Part shown: one piece after another, positions 26,966-34,237 of the stretch
Layout: every line of letters starts with the position of its first letter
How positions within the stretch are numbered: the first letter of the stretch is position 1
NCBI RefSeq assembly: GCF_017874715.1
Contig: NZ_JAGGLR010000019.1
Span: 62,001 to 126,000, forward strand
Direction of reading: 5' to 3'
Length of the DNA stretch: 64,000 bases
DNA from: Streptomyces iranensis
Lineage (GTDB): Bacteria > Actinomycetota > Actinomycetes > Streptomycetales > Streptomycetaceae
Notes under the pieces: model-generated
Database searches by the model: none
Told to the model about the DNA's origin: nothing
The model's input: the letters and a program-made list of their open reading frames with translations, nothing else
Translations under genes and position numbers: made by a program

Positions 26966-27924
26966 CGGGCGCGGGAGCGGACCCGGGGGCGCTGACGCTC
27001 TGCGCCGCGACGCTGTGCGTGGGGGTGGCCTTATGGCTGCTCACCGGGCGGGACCGGGAGCTGCGCCGGGCCAGGCTGCTGTTGGCCGGCGGCGGACCCG
27101 TCGAGTCCGAGAGAGCCGACCCGGTGCGGCGGCTGTCCGAGACCGCCGCCTGGCTGCGGGAGCGCTGGCGGGTCAAGTACGGCGGGCGGATGGGGCGTGA
27201 GCTGCTGTGTCTGCCGGTCGGGTGTGTGATCGCACTGCTGGGCGCGTCGGTTCTGCCGCTGCTCGGGGCGGTGCTGGCCACTCCGGTCGTCGGCCGGTGG
27301 CTGCGGTCCCGGCGGGGCGAGCGGGACCGTGTGCGGCGCGCCGCCGGGGTGATCCAGCTCTGTGCCACCGTGGCGGGCGAGCTGCGGGCCGGGCGGCATC
27401 CCGGCGAGGCGCTGCTGGCGGTGGACCCGGGGCACCTGAGGGAGCGTTGGGGGCTGGTGACGGCCGCGGCGCGGTTCGGCGGGGATGTGCCGGACGCGTT
27501 GCGGAGGGTGGCCCGGCTGCCGGGCGCCGAGGGGCTGACCGGGGTCGCCGCCTGCTGGCAGGTGGCGGTCGACGAGGGAGCAGGGCTGGCGGCGGGCCTC
27601 GACCGGGTGGCGGCGGCGCTGCGCGCCGAGCGGGACCAGCGGGAGAGCCTGGACGCCAAGCTGGCGGGCGCCAAGGCCACCGCCCTCGGGCTGGCCGTAC
27701 TGCCCATCGTCGGGCTGGTGCTGGGCGGCCTCATGGGCTCCGATCCGCTGCATGTGCTGCTGCATACCCCGGCCGGGCTGAGCTGTCTGCTGCTGGGCGG
27801 CCTGCTGGAGTGGGCGGGCCTGGTCTGGACCGGCCGGATGGTGCGAGCCGCGCGTGAGCCGGGGCGGCGGCGAGGGGATCCGCACCTCGGCCGAGGCCCA
27901 GCGGATCGCCGGAGTGGCCGATGA
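26962..27924 (+). CDS. tadB: TadB-like inner-membrane platform protein
   Basis: A 320-residue GspF-domain protein. N-terminal helix (ALTLCAATLCVGVALWLL), a paired helix near residue 90, the cytoplasmic T2SF domain (VIQLCATVAGELRAGRHPGEAL to VAAALRAERDQRESLDAKLAGAKATA), then two C-terminal membrane helices. ATG at 26962 with GGAGG upstream. Coupled at both ends (ATGA overlaps). Confidence 0.88.
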   Translation: MTGAGADPGALTLCAATLCVGVALWLLTGRDRELRRARLLLAGGGPVESERADPVRRLSETAAWLRERWRVKYGGRMGRELLCLPVGCVIALLGASVLPLLGAVLATPVVGRWLRSRRGERDRVRRAAGVIQLCATVAGELRAGRHPGEALLAVDPGHLRERWGLVTAAARFGGDVPDALRRVARLPGAEGLTGVAACWQVAVDEGAGLAAGLDRVAAALRAERDQRESLDAKLAGAKATALGLAVLPIVGLVLGGLMGSDPLHVLLHTPAGLSCLLLGGLLEWAGLVWTGRMVRAAREPGRRRGDPHLGRGPADRRSGR

Positions 27925-28739
27925 GCGCCGAGGTTGTCCACAGCCTGGGGATTTCGCTGTCCTTCCTGGCGGCGGCCCTGTGTACGGCGATGGCGATGGT
28001 CGAGGCCCGTCGGGAGCGAGGCGCCCGACGACGGCTGATGGCGCTGCTTCCGGGTGCGGAGGACGGGCGGCCGCGGCGGGCCCGGCCGTGGCGGCGGTGG
28101 CGCGCCGGGTCCGGCGCGGGCGCTCTGCCCGCCTGGGCCGCGCCGGGCGGCGCGCTGACGATCGCCGTCGTCCTCGTCGGAGGGCCGCCGGGGTGGGTGC
28201 TGGGTCTCGCCGCGGCCTGTGGCCTCTGGCGGTGGCAGCGGCACCGCCGGGCCACGGCTGGGCGGTCCGGCCCTGACCGGCACCTCGAAGCCTTCGCCGC
28301 GGGCCAGATTCCGCTGGCCGCCGATCTGCTGACGGCATGCCTGGCGGCCGGAGCGGGCCCGCGGAGGGCGGCTGAGGCGGTGGGAGGTTCGCTCGGCGGC
28401 CCGGTCGGCGAGCGGCTCGCCCGGACCGCGGCGGAGCTGCGGCTGGGCGGCGAACCGGCCCACGCGTGGGGGCGCATCGGAGCCCTGCCCGGAGCGCAGG
28501 GGCTGGCGCGCGCTCTGGAAAGCGCCGGGACAACGGGCGCTCCGGCGGTGGAGCCGGTCTCCCGGCTGGCGGCCGAATGCCGGGCCGAGCAAGGGCGGGA
28601 GGCGATGAGACGGGCCGACCGCACCGGTGTGCTGGTCAACGCGCCACTCGCGGGCTGCTTCCTCCCCGCGTTCCTGCTGGTCGGTCTGGCCCCGGTGATG
28701 ATCGGGCTGGCCGGCGGCCTGATGGGCGACGGCCCCTGA
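27921..28739 (+). CDS. tadC: TadC-like inner-membrane platform protein
   Basis: A 272-residue second T2SF-family platform subunit. N-terminal helix, arginine-rich loop, helix pair near residues 75-105, the cytoplasmic domain (AADLLTACLAAGAGPRRAAEAV to LAAECRAEQGREAMRRADRTG) and a C-terminal hydrophobic pair ending GLAGGLMGDGP. Starts at the ATG at 27921, overlapping the tadB stop by 4 bp. Confidence 0.87.
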   Translation: MSAEVVHSLGISLSFLAAALCTAMAMVEARRERGARRRLMALLPGAEDGRPRRARPWRRWRAGSGAGALPAWAAPGGALTIAVVLVGGPPGWVLGLAAACGLWRWQRHRRATAGRSGPDRHLEAFAAGQIPLAADLLTACLAAGAGPRRAAEAVGGSLGGPVGERLARTAAELRLGGEPAHAWGRIGALPGAQGLARALESAGTTGAPAVEPVSRLAAECRAEQGREAMRRADRTGVLVNAPLAGCFLPAFLLVGLAPVMIGLAGGLMGDGP

Positions 28740-28783
28740 GCACGGGCGGGACCACGGCGACAACACAGCGAACGACTGCCGCA

Positions 28784-28880
28784 CCAACGACAGCGGCACG
28801 AGCGGCAGCGGCATCAACGACAGCGGCACGAGCGGCAGCTGCACGACAACAGCACGACGAACGACGACAGCACGACGAAC
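28784..28880. repeat. Two nested minisatellites between tadC and the pilin gene
   Basis: A 30-bp unit beginning CAACGACAGCGGCACGAGC occurs twice (28784-28843), followed by an 18-bp unit ACGACAGCACGACGAACG-type repeat. It fills most of the 187-bp gap before the pilin gene. Confidence 0.8.
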
Positions 28881-28926
28881 GACAACACCGCGGTCGGTGA
28901 CACCGCGGACAGGACAGGGGGCCGAC

Positions 28927-29124
28927 ATGGTGAAGCAGTGGTGGGCACGGCGGTACGCGGCGGCGCGGGTGGAGGCCGAGGCGGGCATGACCACCGCCGA
29001 GTACGCGATGGGGACGATCGCGGCATGCGGTTTCGCCGCGGTGCTCTACAAGGTGGTGACCAGCGGGGCCGTCAGCGGCGCGCTGCAGTCGGTCATCGGA
29101 CGGGCGCTCGATGCGCAGTTCTGA
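28927..29124 (+). CDS. Flp-type pilin (DUF4244)
   Basis: A 65-residue small prepilin. The N-terminal charged leader (VKQWWARRYAAARVEAEAG) is followed by MTTAEYAMGTIAACGFAAVL, which has the type IV prepilin features: a cleavage glycine, glutamate at position +5 of the mature protein, and a hydrophobic helix. AGGGGG lies 5-6 nt before the ATG at 28927. It would be the structural subunit assembled by TadA/B/C. No prepilin peptidase gene is visible in the window. Confidence 0.88.
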   Translation: MVKQWWARRYAAARVEAEAGMTTAEYAMGTIAACGFAAVLYKVVTSGAVSGALQSVIGRALDAQF

Positions 29125-29740
29125 GTCGCCGGGGACGGGGAAGCGGACGGGCTCGCGCGCCAGGAGCTGCGCGCGGGGCGTCCCGAGGGCCAGCGGCGTC
29201 CGGAGGGCCAGTGGCGCCCGGAGGGCCCGCGGCGGCGTCCCGATGGCCCTGTGTGCCCCCAGGACGGGCGCCCCGGGGGCCCGGGGCCCTGCGCGGGACA
29301 GCGGCTACGTAACGGCGGAGGCGGCCGTCGCGCTCCCGGTGCTGGCGCTGTTCGCCCTGATGCTGATCTGGGGGCTGATGGCCGCGTCCGCGCAGCTTCA
29401 GTGCGTGGACGCGGCCAGGGCCGGGGCGAGGGCGGCGGCGCGTTCGGAGCCGGAGGCGGACGCGATGGCCGCCGCCCGCTCGGCCGCCCCTGATGGGGCT
29501 CGGGTCGAGCTGTGGCGGGAGGGGGACCTGGTGCGGGTGCGGGTCCGGACCCACGCCGCCGGTCCCGGTCCGCTGGCGGTGGATCTGCGCGGAGAGGCCG
29601 CCGCGCTCGCCGAGGAGACGGTGGGCGCGGGCGACGCGATGGGCAGGGTCGGTGCGGGCGGTGCGGACGGCGTGGACGGTGCGGGCAGTGTGGACGGCGT
29701 GAGCGGTGCGGGCGGTGCGGCCCAGGAGGCGGCCCCGTGA
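29111..29740 (+). CDS. TadE-like minor pseudopilin
   Basis: A 209-residue protein; the conserved part is YVTAEAAVALPVLALFALMLIWGLM, a TadE pseudopilin helix preceded by an arginine-rich leader, then an extracytoplasmic domain and a glycine-rich tail with GAGGADGVDGAGSVDG repeats. The start at 29111 overlaps the pilin gene by 14 bp. A later ATG at 29243 would shorten the leader by 44 residues; neither has a strong binding site. The stop overlaps the next gene (GTGA). Confidence 0.82.
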   Translation: MRSSESPGTGKRTGSRARSCARGVPRASGVRRASGARRARGGVPMALCAPRTGAPGARGPARDSGYVTAEAAVALPVLALFALMLIWGLMAASAQLQCVDAARAGARAAARSEPEADAMAAARSAAPDGARVELWREGDLVRVRVRTHAAGPGPLAVDLRGEAAALAEETVGAGDAMGRVGAGGADGVDGAGSVDGVSGAGGAAQEAAP

Positions 29741-30135
29741 GTCCGGGAGGCGGTCCCGTTAGGTGGGCGGACGACCGGGGGTCGGCCACCGTCTGGACCG
29801 CGCTGGCCGCGACGGCCCTGTGCGTGGTGTTCGCGACCGTGCTGGCGGCCGGGCAGGCCATGGTGGCGCGCCATCGGGCGGGCGGCGCCGCCGATCTGGC
29901 GGTGCTCGCGGCGGCGGACCACGGCCTGGAGGGGGCTCGTACGGCATGCGGTCTCGCCCGGCGGGTGGCCTCCGCCCAGGGGGCGCGCGTGGTGCGCTGT
30001 GCCCTGAGCGGTGAGATCGCGGATCTCACGGCGGAGGTGCGGACCGGCCCGTTCACCCTCCGCGTCCGGGCGCGGGCGGGGCCCGCGGGCACTTCCGTCA
30101 CCGGACCGCCGTCCCCACCGGGCGGCGGAGAGCGG
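29737..30135 (+). CDS. TadE-like protein (Rv3654c type) without an in-frame stop in its usual place
   Basis: Begins at GTG 29737 with AGGAGG 7 nt upstream. DDRGSATVWTALAATALCVVF is the pseudopilin-type helix, followed by HRAGGAADLAVLAAADHGLEG and a C x20 C pair (TACGL, VVRCAL) as in Rv3654c-family proteins, normally about 110-130 residues. The conserved part ends near 30100, but this frame has no stop before 32469. It continues antisense through nearly all of the helicase gene. The end coordinate given is the helicase 3' boundary, not a stop codon. A lost stop, a frameshift or a sequence error are all possible. Confidence 0.7.
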
Positions 30136-32592
30136 TCACTCGGCGGGAGGCGGCGGCTCCGGGGCGCCGGCGAGCAGGGTCGTCAGCAGGCGGATGGCGG
30201 CCTTCTTGTCCAGCGGGTCGTTGCCGTTGCCGCACTTGGGCGACTGGATGCAGGACGGGCATCCCGCCTCGCACTCGCAGACGGCGATCGCCTCGCGGGT
30301 GGCCGCCAGCCAGCGGGCGGCCGTGTGGAAGGCGCGCTCGGCGAAGCCCGCACCACCCGGGTGCCCGTCGTAGACGAAGACGGTGGGCAGCAGCGTGTCG
30401 GGGTGCAGCGGGATGGACACCCCGCCGATGTCCCAGCGGTCACAGGTGGCGAAGAGCGGCAGGATGCCGATCGAGGCGTGCTCGGCGGCGTGCAGGGCGC
30501 CGCCGAGGGCCTGGGGGTGCACCCGGGCCTCCTCGAGCTGGTCGTCGGTCACCGTCCACCACACCGCCCGGGTGCGCAGGGTGCGCGGCGGAAGGTCCAG
30601 CTTGGACTCGCCGAGGACCTCACCGGTGATCAGCTTGCGGCGCAGGAAGGAGACCACCTGGTTGGTGACCTCGACCGAGCCGAAGCACAGCCGCGCGTCC
30701 CCCCAGGGGATCTCGGTGGTGGTCTCCAGGATGGAGATCGCCGTGGTGTCGCGGGCCGTGGTCGAGTAGGGCGGAGTGGCCTCCTCCACCAGGGCGACCG
30801 AGTCGTCGAGGTCGAGCTGTTCGACGAGATAGCTCCGGCCCTGGTGGAGGTGGACGGCGCCCTCGTGGACGGTGGTGTGGGCCGCCGCAGCGTCCACGGT
30901 GCCCAGCAGCCGTCCGGTCGCCGCCTCCACGACCTGGACCGGGCTGCCGCCCGCCCCGCGGATGTCGGTGAGGTCGGCGGCGCGCTCACGGCGGGTCCAG
31001 TGCCAGGCCTTCGCCCGTCGGCGCAGCAGCTTGCGCTGCTCCAGCTGTGGCATCAGCTCCTCGGTGGCGGGCCCGAAGAGCTCCAGGTCGGGCTCGGTGA
31101 GCGGAAGCTCGGCCGCGGCCGCGCACAGGTGCGGCGCGAGGACGTAAGGGTTGTCCGGGTCCAGGACGGTGGACTCCACCGGTTGCCGGAAAAGGGCGTC
31201 CGGGTGGTGGACGAGGTAGGTGTCCAGCGGGTCGTCCCGGGCGACCAGGATCGCGAGGGCCCCCTCGCCGGTGCGCCCGGCTCGCCCCGCCTGCTGCCAC
31301 AGGGAGGCGCGGGTGCCGGGATAGCCCGCCACGACCACGGCGTCCAGCCCGGCGATGTCCATCCCCAGCTCAAGGGCGGTGGTCGCGGCGAGCCCCAGCA
31401 GCTCACCGGAGTGCAGGGCCTTCTCCAGGGCGCGGCGCTCCTCGGGGAGATAGCCCCCGCGATAGGCGGCGATCCGGTCCGGCAGCGAGCGGTCCACCTC
31501 CGCGAGCCGCTCCTGGGCGATGAGCGCGATGAGCTCCGCGCCCCGCCGGGAGCGCACGAAGGTGACCGTACGGACGCCCTGGACGGCCAGGTCGGTGAGC
31601 AGGTCCGCGGACTCGGCCGTGGCCGTGCGCCGCACGGGGGCGCCCTGCTCGCCGTGGAGTTCGGTCAGCGGCGGCTCCCAGAGGGTGAAGACGACCTCGC
31701 CGCGGGGCGAGCCGTCCTCGGTGATCTCCGCCACCGGCACGCCGGTCAGCCGGCACGCGGCGACCGCCGGGTCGGAGGCGGTGGCGGAGGCGAGCAGGAA
31801 CACGGGCGAGGAGCCGTAGCGGGCGCAGACGCGGCGCAGCCTGCGCAGCACCTGGGCCACATGGGAGCCGAAGACACCCCGGTAGGTGTGGCACTCGTCG
31901 ATCACCACATAGCGCAGGGCGCGCAGGAAGGAGGACCATCTGGGGTGGCCGGGCAGGATGCCCCGGTGGAGCATGTCGGGGTTGGTGAGCACGTAGTTCG
32001 CGTACTGCCGGACCCACTCGCGCTCCTCGACCGGCGTGTCGCCGTCGTAGACCGCCGCCCGGATGCCGGTGCCCAGCGGGGCGGTGAGGGGGGCCAGCGC
32101 GCGGCGCTGGTCGGCGGCCAACGCCTTGGTGGGGGAGAGGTACAGGGCGGTCGCCCCCCGGCCGCTGGGCTCCTCCGAGCCGTCCAGCAGGGCGCTGAGG
32201 ACGGGGGCCAGATAGGCGAGGGACTTGCCGGAGGCGGTTCCGGTGGCCACGACCACGGATTCGCCGCGCAGCGCGTGTTCGGCCGTGCGCGCCTGGTGGG
32301 CCCAGGGGCGCTCGATGCCGACCGCGCGAATGGCGTTGATCACCTCTGGCCGGATCGCCGAGGGCCAGTCGGCATGGGTTCCCGGGCGTGGGGGCAAGTG
32401 CTCCGTATGAGTGATGCGCGTACTCCGGCTCGCCCCGGTGCTCAGCCGACCGAGGACGGCCCGGGGTGAGGGGCGTATGCCCGCCTGCCGCGGGATTTGG
32501 TTGTCGGCCATCGACACCGAGTGTGTCACTGGTCTGACGGACAATGGTCTCAAGGCGTCGTGCACGCCTGCTGGTAAGTGATTGAATGCCAT
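30136..32592 (-). CDS. DEAD/DEAH-box helicase with DUF1998 zinc domain, MrfA/YprA-like
   Basis: An 818-residue DNA helicase. Motif I is VVVATGTASGKSLAYLAP, DExH box VVIDECHTYRGVFGSH, motif III LLASATAS, motif VI QQAGRAGRTGEG. The C-terminal DUF1998 domain has clustered cysteines in CECEAGCPSCIQSPKCGNGN. B. subtilis MrfA of this family removes mitomycin lesions. The start at 32592 gives MAFNHLPAG, in which codon 6 is TTA, the rare bldA-dependent codon. Divergent from bldG with only 54 bp between starts. Its 3' end meets the stop-less TadE-like frame. Confidence 0.92.
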   Translation of the reverse strand: MAFNHLPAGVHDALRPLSVRPVTHSVSMADNQIPRQAGIRPSPRAVLGRLSTGASRSTRITHTEHLPPRPGTHADWPSAIRPEVINAIRAVGIERPWAHQARTAEHALRGESVVVATGTASGKSLAYLAPVLSALLDGSEEPSGRGATALYLSPTKALAADQRRALAPLTAPLGTGIRAAVYDGDTPVEEREWVRQYANYVLTNPDMLHRGILPGHPRWSSFLRALRYVVIDECHTYRGVFGSHVAQVLRRLRRVCARYGSSPVFLLASATASDPAVAACRLTGVPVAEITEDGSPRGEVVFTLWEPPLTELHGEQGAPVRRTATAESADLLTDLAVQGVRTVTFVRSRRGAELIALIAQERLAEVDRSLPDRIAAYRGGYLPEERRALEKALHSGELLGLAATTALELGMDIAGLDAVVVAGYPGTRASLWQQAGRAGRTGEGALAILVARDDPLDTYLVHHPDALFRQPVESTVLDPDNPYVLAPHLCAAAAELPLTEPDLELFGPATEELMPQLEQRKLLRRRAKAWHWTRRERAADLTDIRGAGGSPVQVVEAATGRLLGTVDAAAAHTTVHEGAVHLHQGRSYLVEQLDLDDSVALVEEATPPYSTTARDTTAISILETTTEIPWGDARLCFGSVEVTNQVVSFLRRKLITGEVLGESKLDLPPRTLRTRAVWWTVTDDQLEEARVHPQALGGALHAAEHASIGILPLFATCDRWDIGGVSIPLHPDTLLPTVFVYDGHPGGAGFAERAFHTAARWLAATREAIAVCECEAGCPSCIQSPKCGNGNDPLDKKAAIRLLTTLLAGAPEPPPPAE

Positions 32593-32646
32593 CGCGGCTG
32601 CCGATCCATGGGGGGCGACCGCTCGATGCAAGGTGCTGGAGGATCC

Positions 32647-32988
32647 GTGGACCTGTCCCTGTCGACTCGGACCGTCGACGACCGCACGGTCGTCGAGGTC
32701 GGTGGCGAGATTGATGTATACACCGCGCCCAAGCTGCGCGAGCAGCTGGTCGAGCTTGTCAACGACGGCAATTACCACCTGGTCGTCGACATGGAGGGCG
32801 TCGACTTTCTCGACTCCACCGGACTCGGCGTGCTCGTCGGCGGGCTCAAGCGAGTGCGGGCCCACGAGGGCTCGCTGCGCCTGGTTTGCAACCAGGAGCG
32901 CATTCTGAAGATCTTCCGCATCACCGGCCTGACCAAGGTGTTCCCGATTCACACCTCGGTCGAGGACGCTGTCGCGGCGACCGACTGA
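32647..32988 (+). CDS. bldG: Anti-sigma factor antagonist BldG
   Basis: A 113-residue STAS-domain protein needed for aerial growth and antibiotic production. The phosphorylatable serine is S57 in VDFLDSTGLGVLVGG. GTG start at 32647 with GGAGG 5 nt before it, giving exactly the 113-residue length known for S. coelicolor BldG. It would sequester anti-sigma factors such as the next gene product and UshX/RsfA-type partners when unphosphorylated. Any promoter must lie in or near the start of the divergent helicase gene. Confidence 0.97.
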   Translation: MDLSLSTRTVDDRTVVEVGGEIDVYTAPKLREQLVELVNDGNYHLVVDMEGVDFLDSTGLGVLVGGLKRVRAHEGSLRLVCNQERILKIFRITGLTKVFPIHTSVEDAVAATD

Positions 32989-33080
32989 CAAGATCGCCGA
33001 AGGAAGACACAGAAGGGGGTTCCGGGCGGCGCTCGCCCGGCCCTCCCCATACGCACGCCCATACGCCCGAGGGGGATGGC

Positions 33081-33509
33081 ATGGCCACCGTCGAACTCCG
33101 CTTCAGCGCGCTGCCCGAGCACGTCAGGACCGCTCGTCTTGTCGCGGCGGCCGTGGCGCGCCGGGCGGGGGTGGATGAGGCCGTGCTCGACGAGGTGCGG
33201 CTCGCGGTCGGCGAGGCCTGCACACGTGCGGTCGGGCTCCACCTGAGCAATGGGGTGGAGGCACCGGTGCGGGTGATCCTGACCGAGGAGGAGAAGAAGT
33301 TCTCCATCGAGGTCGGTGACGAATCCCCGACCTCGGCCGCCCTGGCGCCCGGCTCCCATCCGGAGGCGGACGACGAGGCCGAGGGTGAGGACGAGATGGG
33401 TCTCGCCGTCATCAGCGGGCTCGTCGACGATGTCGAGGTGACGACCAGCGAGACCGGTGGAGTGATCCGGATGAGCTGGCCGACATCGCCCCAGCCTCTG
33501 GTGTCCTAG
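33081..33509 (+). CDS. RsbW-like anti-sigma factor / serine kinase, BldG partner
   Basis: A 142-residue HATPase_c protein. N-box region LDEVRLAVGEACTRAVGLH, G1-type loop EVGDESPTS, and DEMGLAVISGLVDDVEV (G2) before a final strand. It corresponds to the gene directly downstream of bldG in S. coelicolor (SCO3548/apgA). GAGGGGG precedes the ATG at 33081 by about 6 nt. Probably cotranscribed with bldG (92-bp gap). Its cognate sigma factor is not identified here. Confidence 0.9.
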   Translation: MATVELRFSALPEHVRTARLVAAAVARRAGVDEAVLDEVRLAVGEACTRAVGLHLSNGVEAPVRVILTEEEKKFSIEVGDESPTSAALAPGSHPEADDEAEGEDEMGLAVISGLVDDVEVTTSETGGVIRMSWPTSPQPLVS

Positions 33510-33560
33510 CCCAAGCCAAGGCCTTTGGTGGCCTGGACCACCGGTTCGGGTTCGGCCCGT

Positions 33561-33640
33561 ACCGGGTCGGGGCATGTGCTCACCGGGTCGGGGCATGTCC
33601 TCGCCGGGTTGGGGCATGTGCTCGCCGGGTCGGGCCCTGC
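33561..33640. repeat. 21-bp tandem repeat, 3 full copies and a partial
   Basis: Units of ACCGGGTCGGGGCATGTGCT plus C with single substitutions, 50 bp after the anti-sigma stop. Confidence 0.88.
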
Positions 33641-33974
33641 CTTCGACGGTTCAGGCCATGTTCCAGCGGGCCGGGCCGGGCCTTGTCTCGCCCTCGGGGC
33701 CCGGCGCGGGCTGAACTCGCCATGGCCGCCGAATCGGGCCCCTCGAGGGGCATCTGCCCGCCATCCCCTCGCCCGATCTTCCGGACTACCGGACCGGCCG
33801 TTTCAAGATCGCCGATCCGGCTGTCGGCGTGCCCGCGCCCGCTCGGCGGCATCGTCCCGGCGTACCCCGGGCGCACCCCACGGCGCATCTCTCGGCGCGC
33901 GCATTTTCGATCTCGGGCGTAGGCTCTGAACACCGCTTTTCTCGGTGCGGCACAACCGCCGCAAGATCGACATT

Positions 33975-34016
33975 GAGATCATCCACATAGATCATTTATA
34001 GAGATCACTTTACATC
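33975..34016. promoter_or_regulatory. AT-rich element with three AGATCA repeats
   Basis: AGATCA occurs at about 33976, 33990 and 34002, spaced roughly one to one and a half helical turns. Atypically AT-rich for this genome. Candidate regulator binding array upstream of hppA. Confidence 0.35.
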
Positions 34017-34237
34017 CGTCACCGCATTGTCGATCTTCCTTCTTCCGAAGGAATTCGTACCGCCAAGCCTATTGATCTTCGCTGGTGCGGGGGAATTCCC
34101 ATTCCGGCGCCCTGTTTTGATCGTGTGACGCTCCCTACAATCCGTCCACATCTCGAGCTCAGGACGCCTGAGCGCGGCGGCTCTTCTGCGGTCGCAGAAC
34201 TGCTGCGCGCCCATGTGCCAAACGTCAAGGAGGACGA

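Larger units (their letters stand above)
33510..34237. other. Long intergenic region before hppA
   Basis: About 730 bp without a credible gene. It holds a 21-bp repeat (33561-33640), GC-rich sequence to about 33900, then an AT-rich segment (about 33960-34145) that includes three AGATCA elements and a TACAAT at 34136-34141 that could be a -10 box. Confidence 0.55.
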
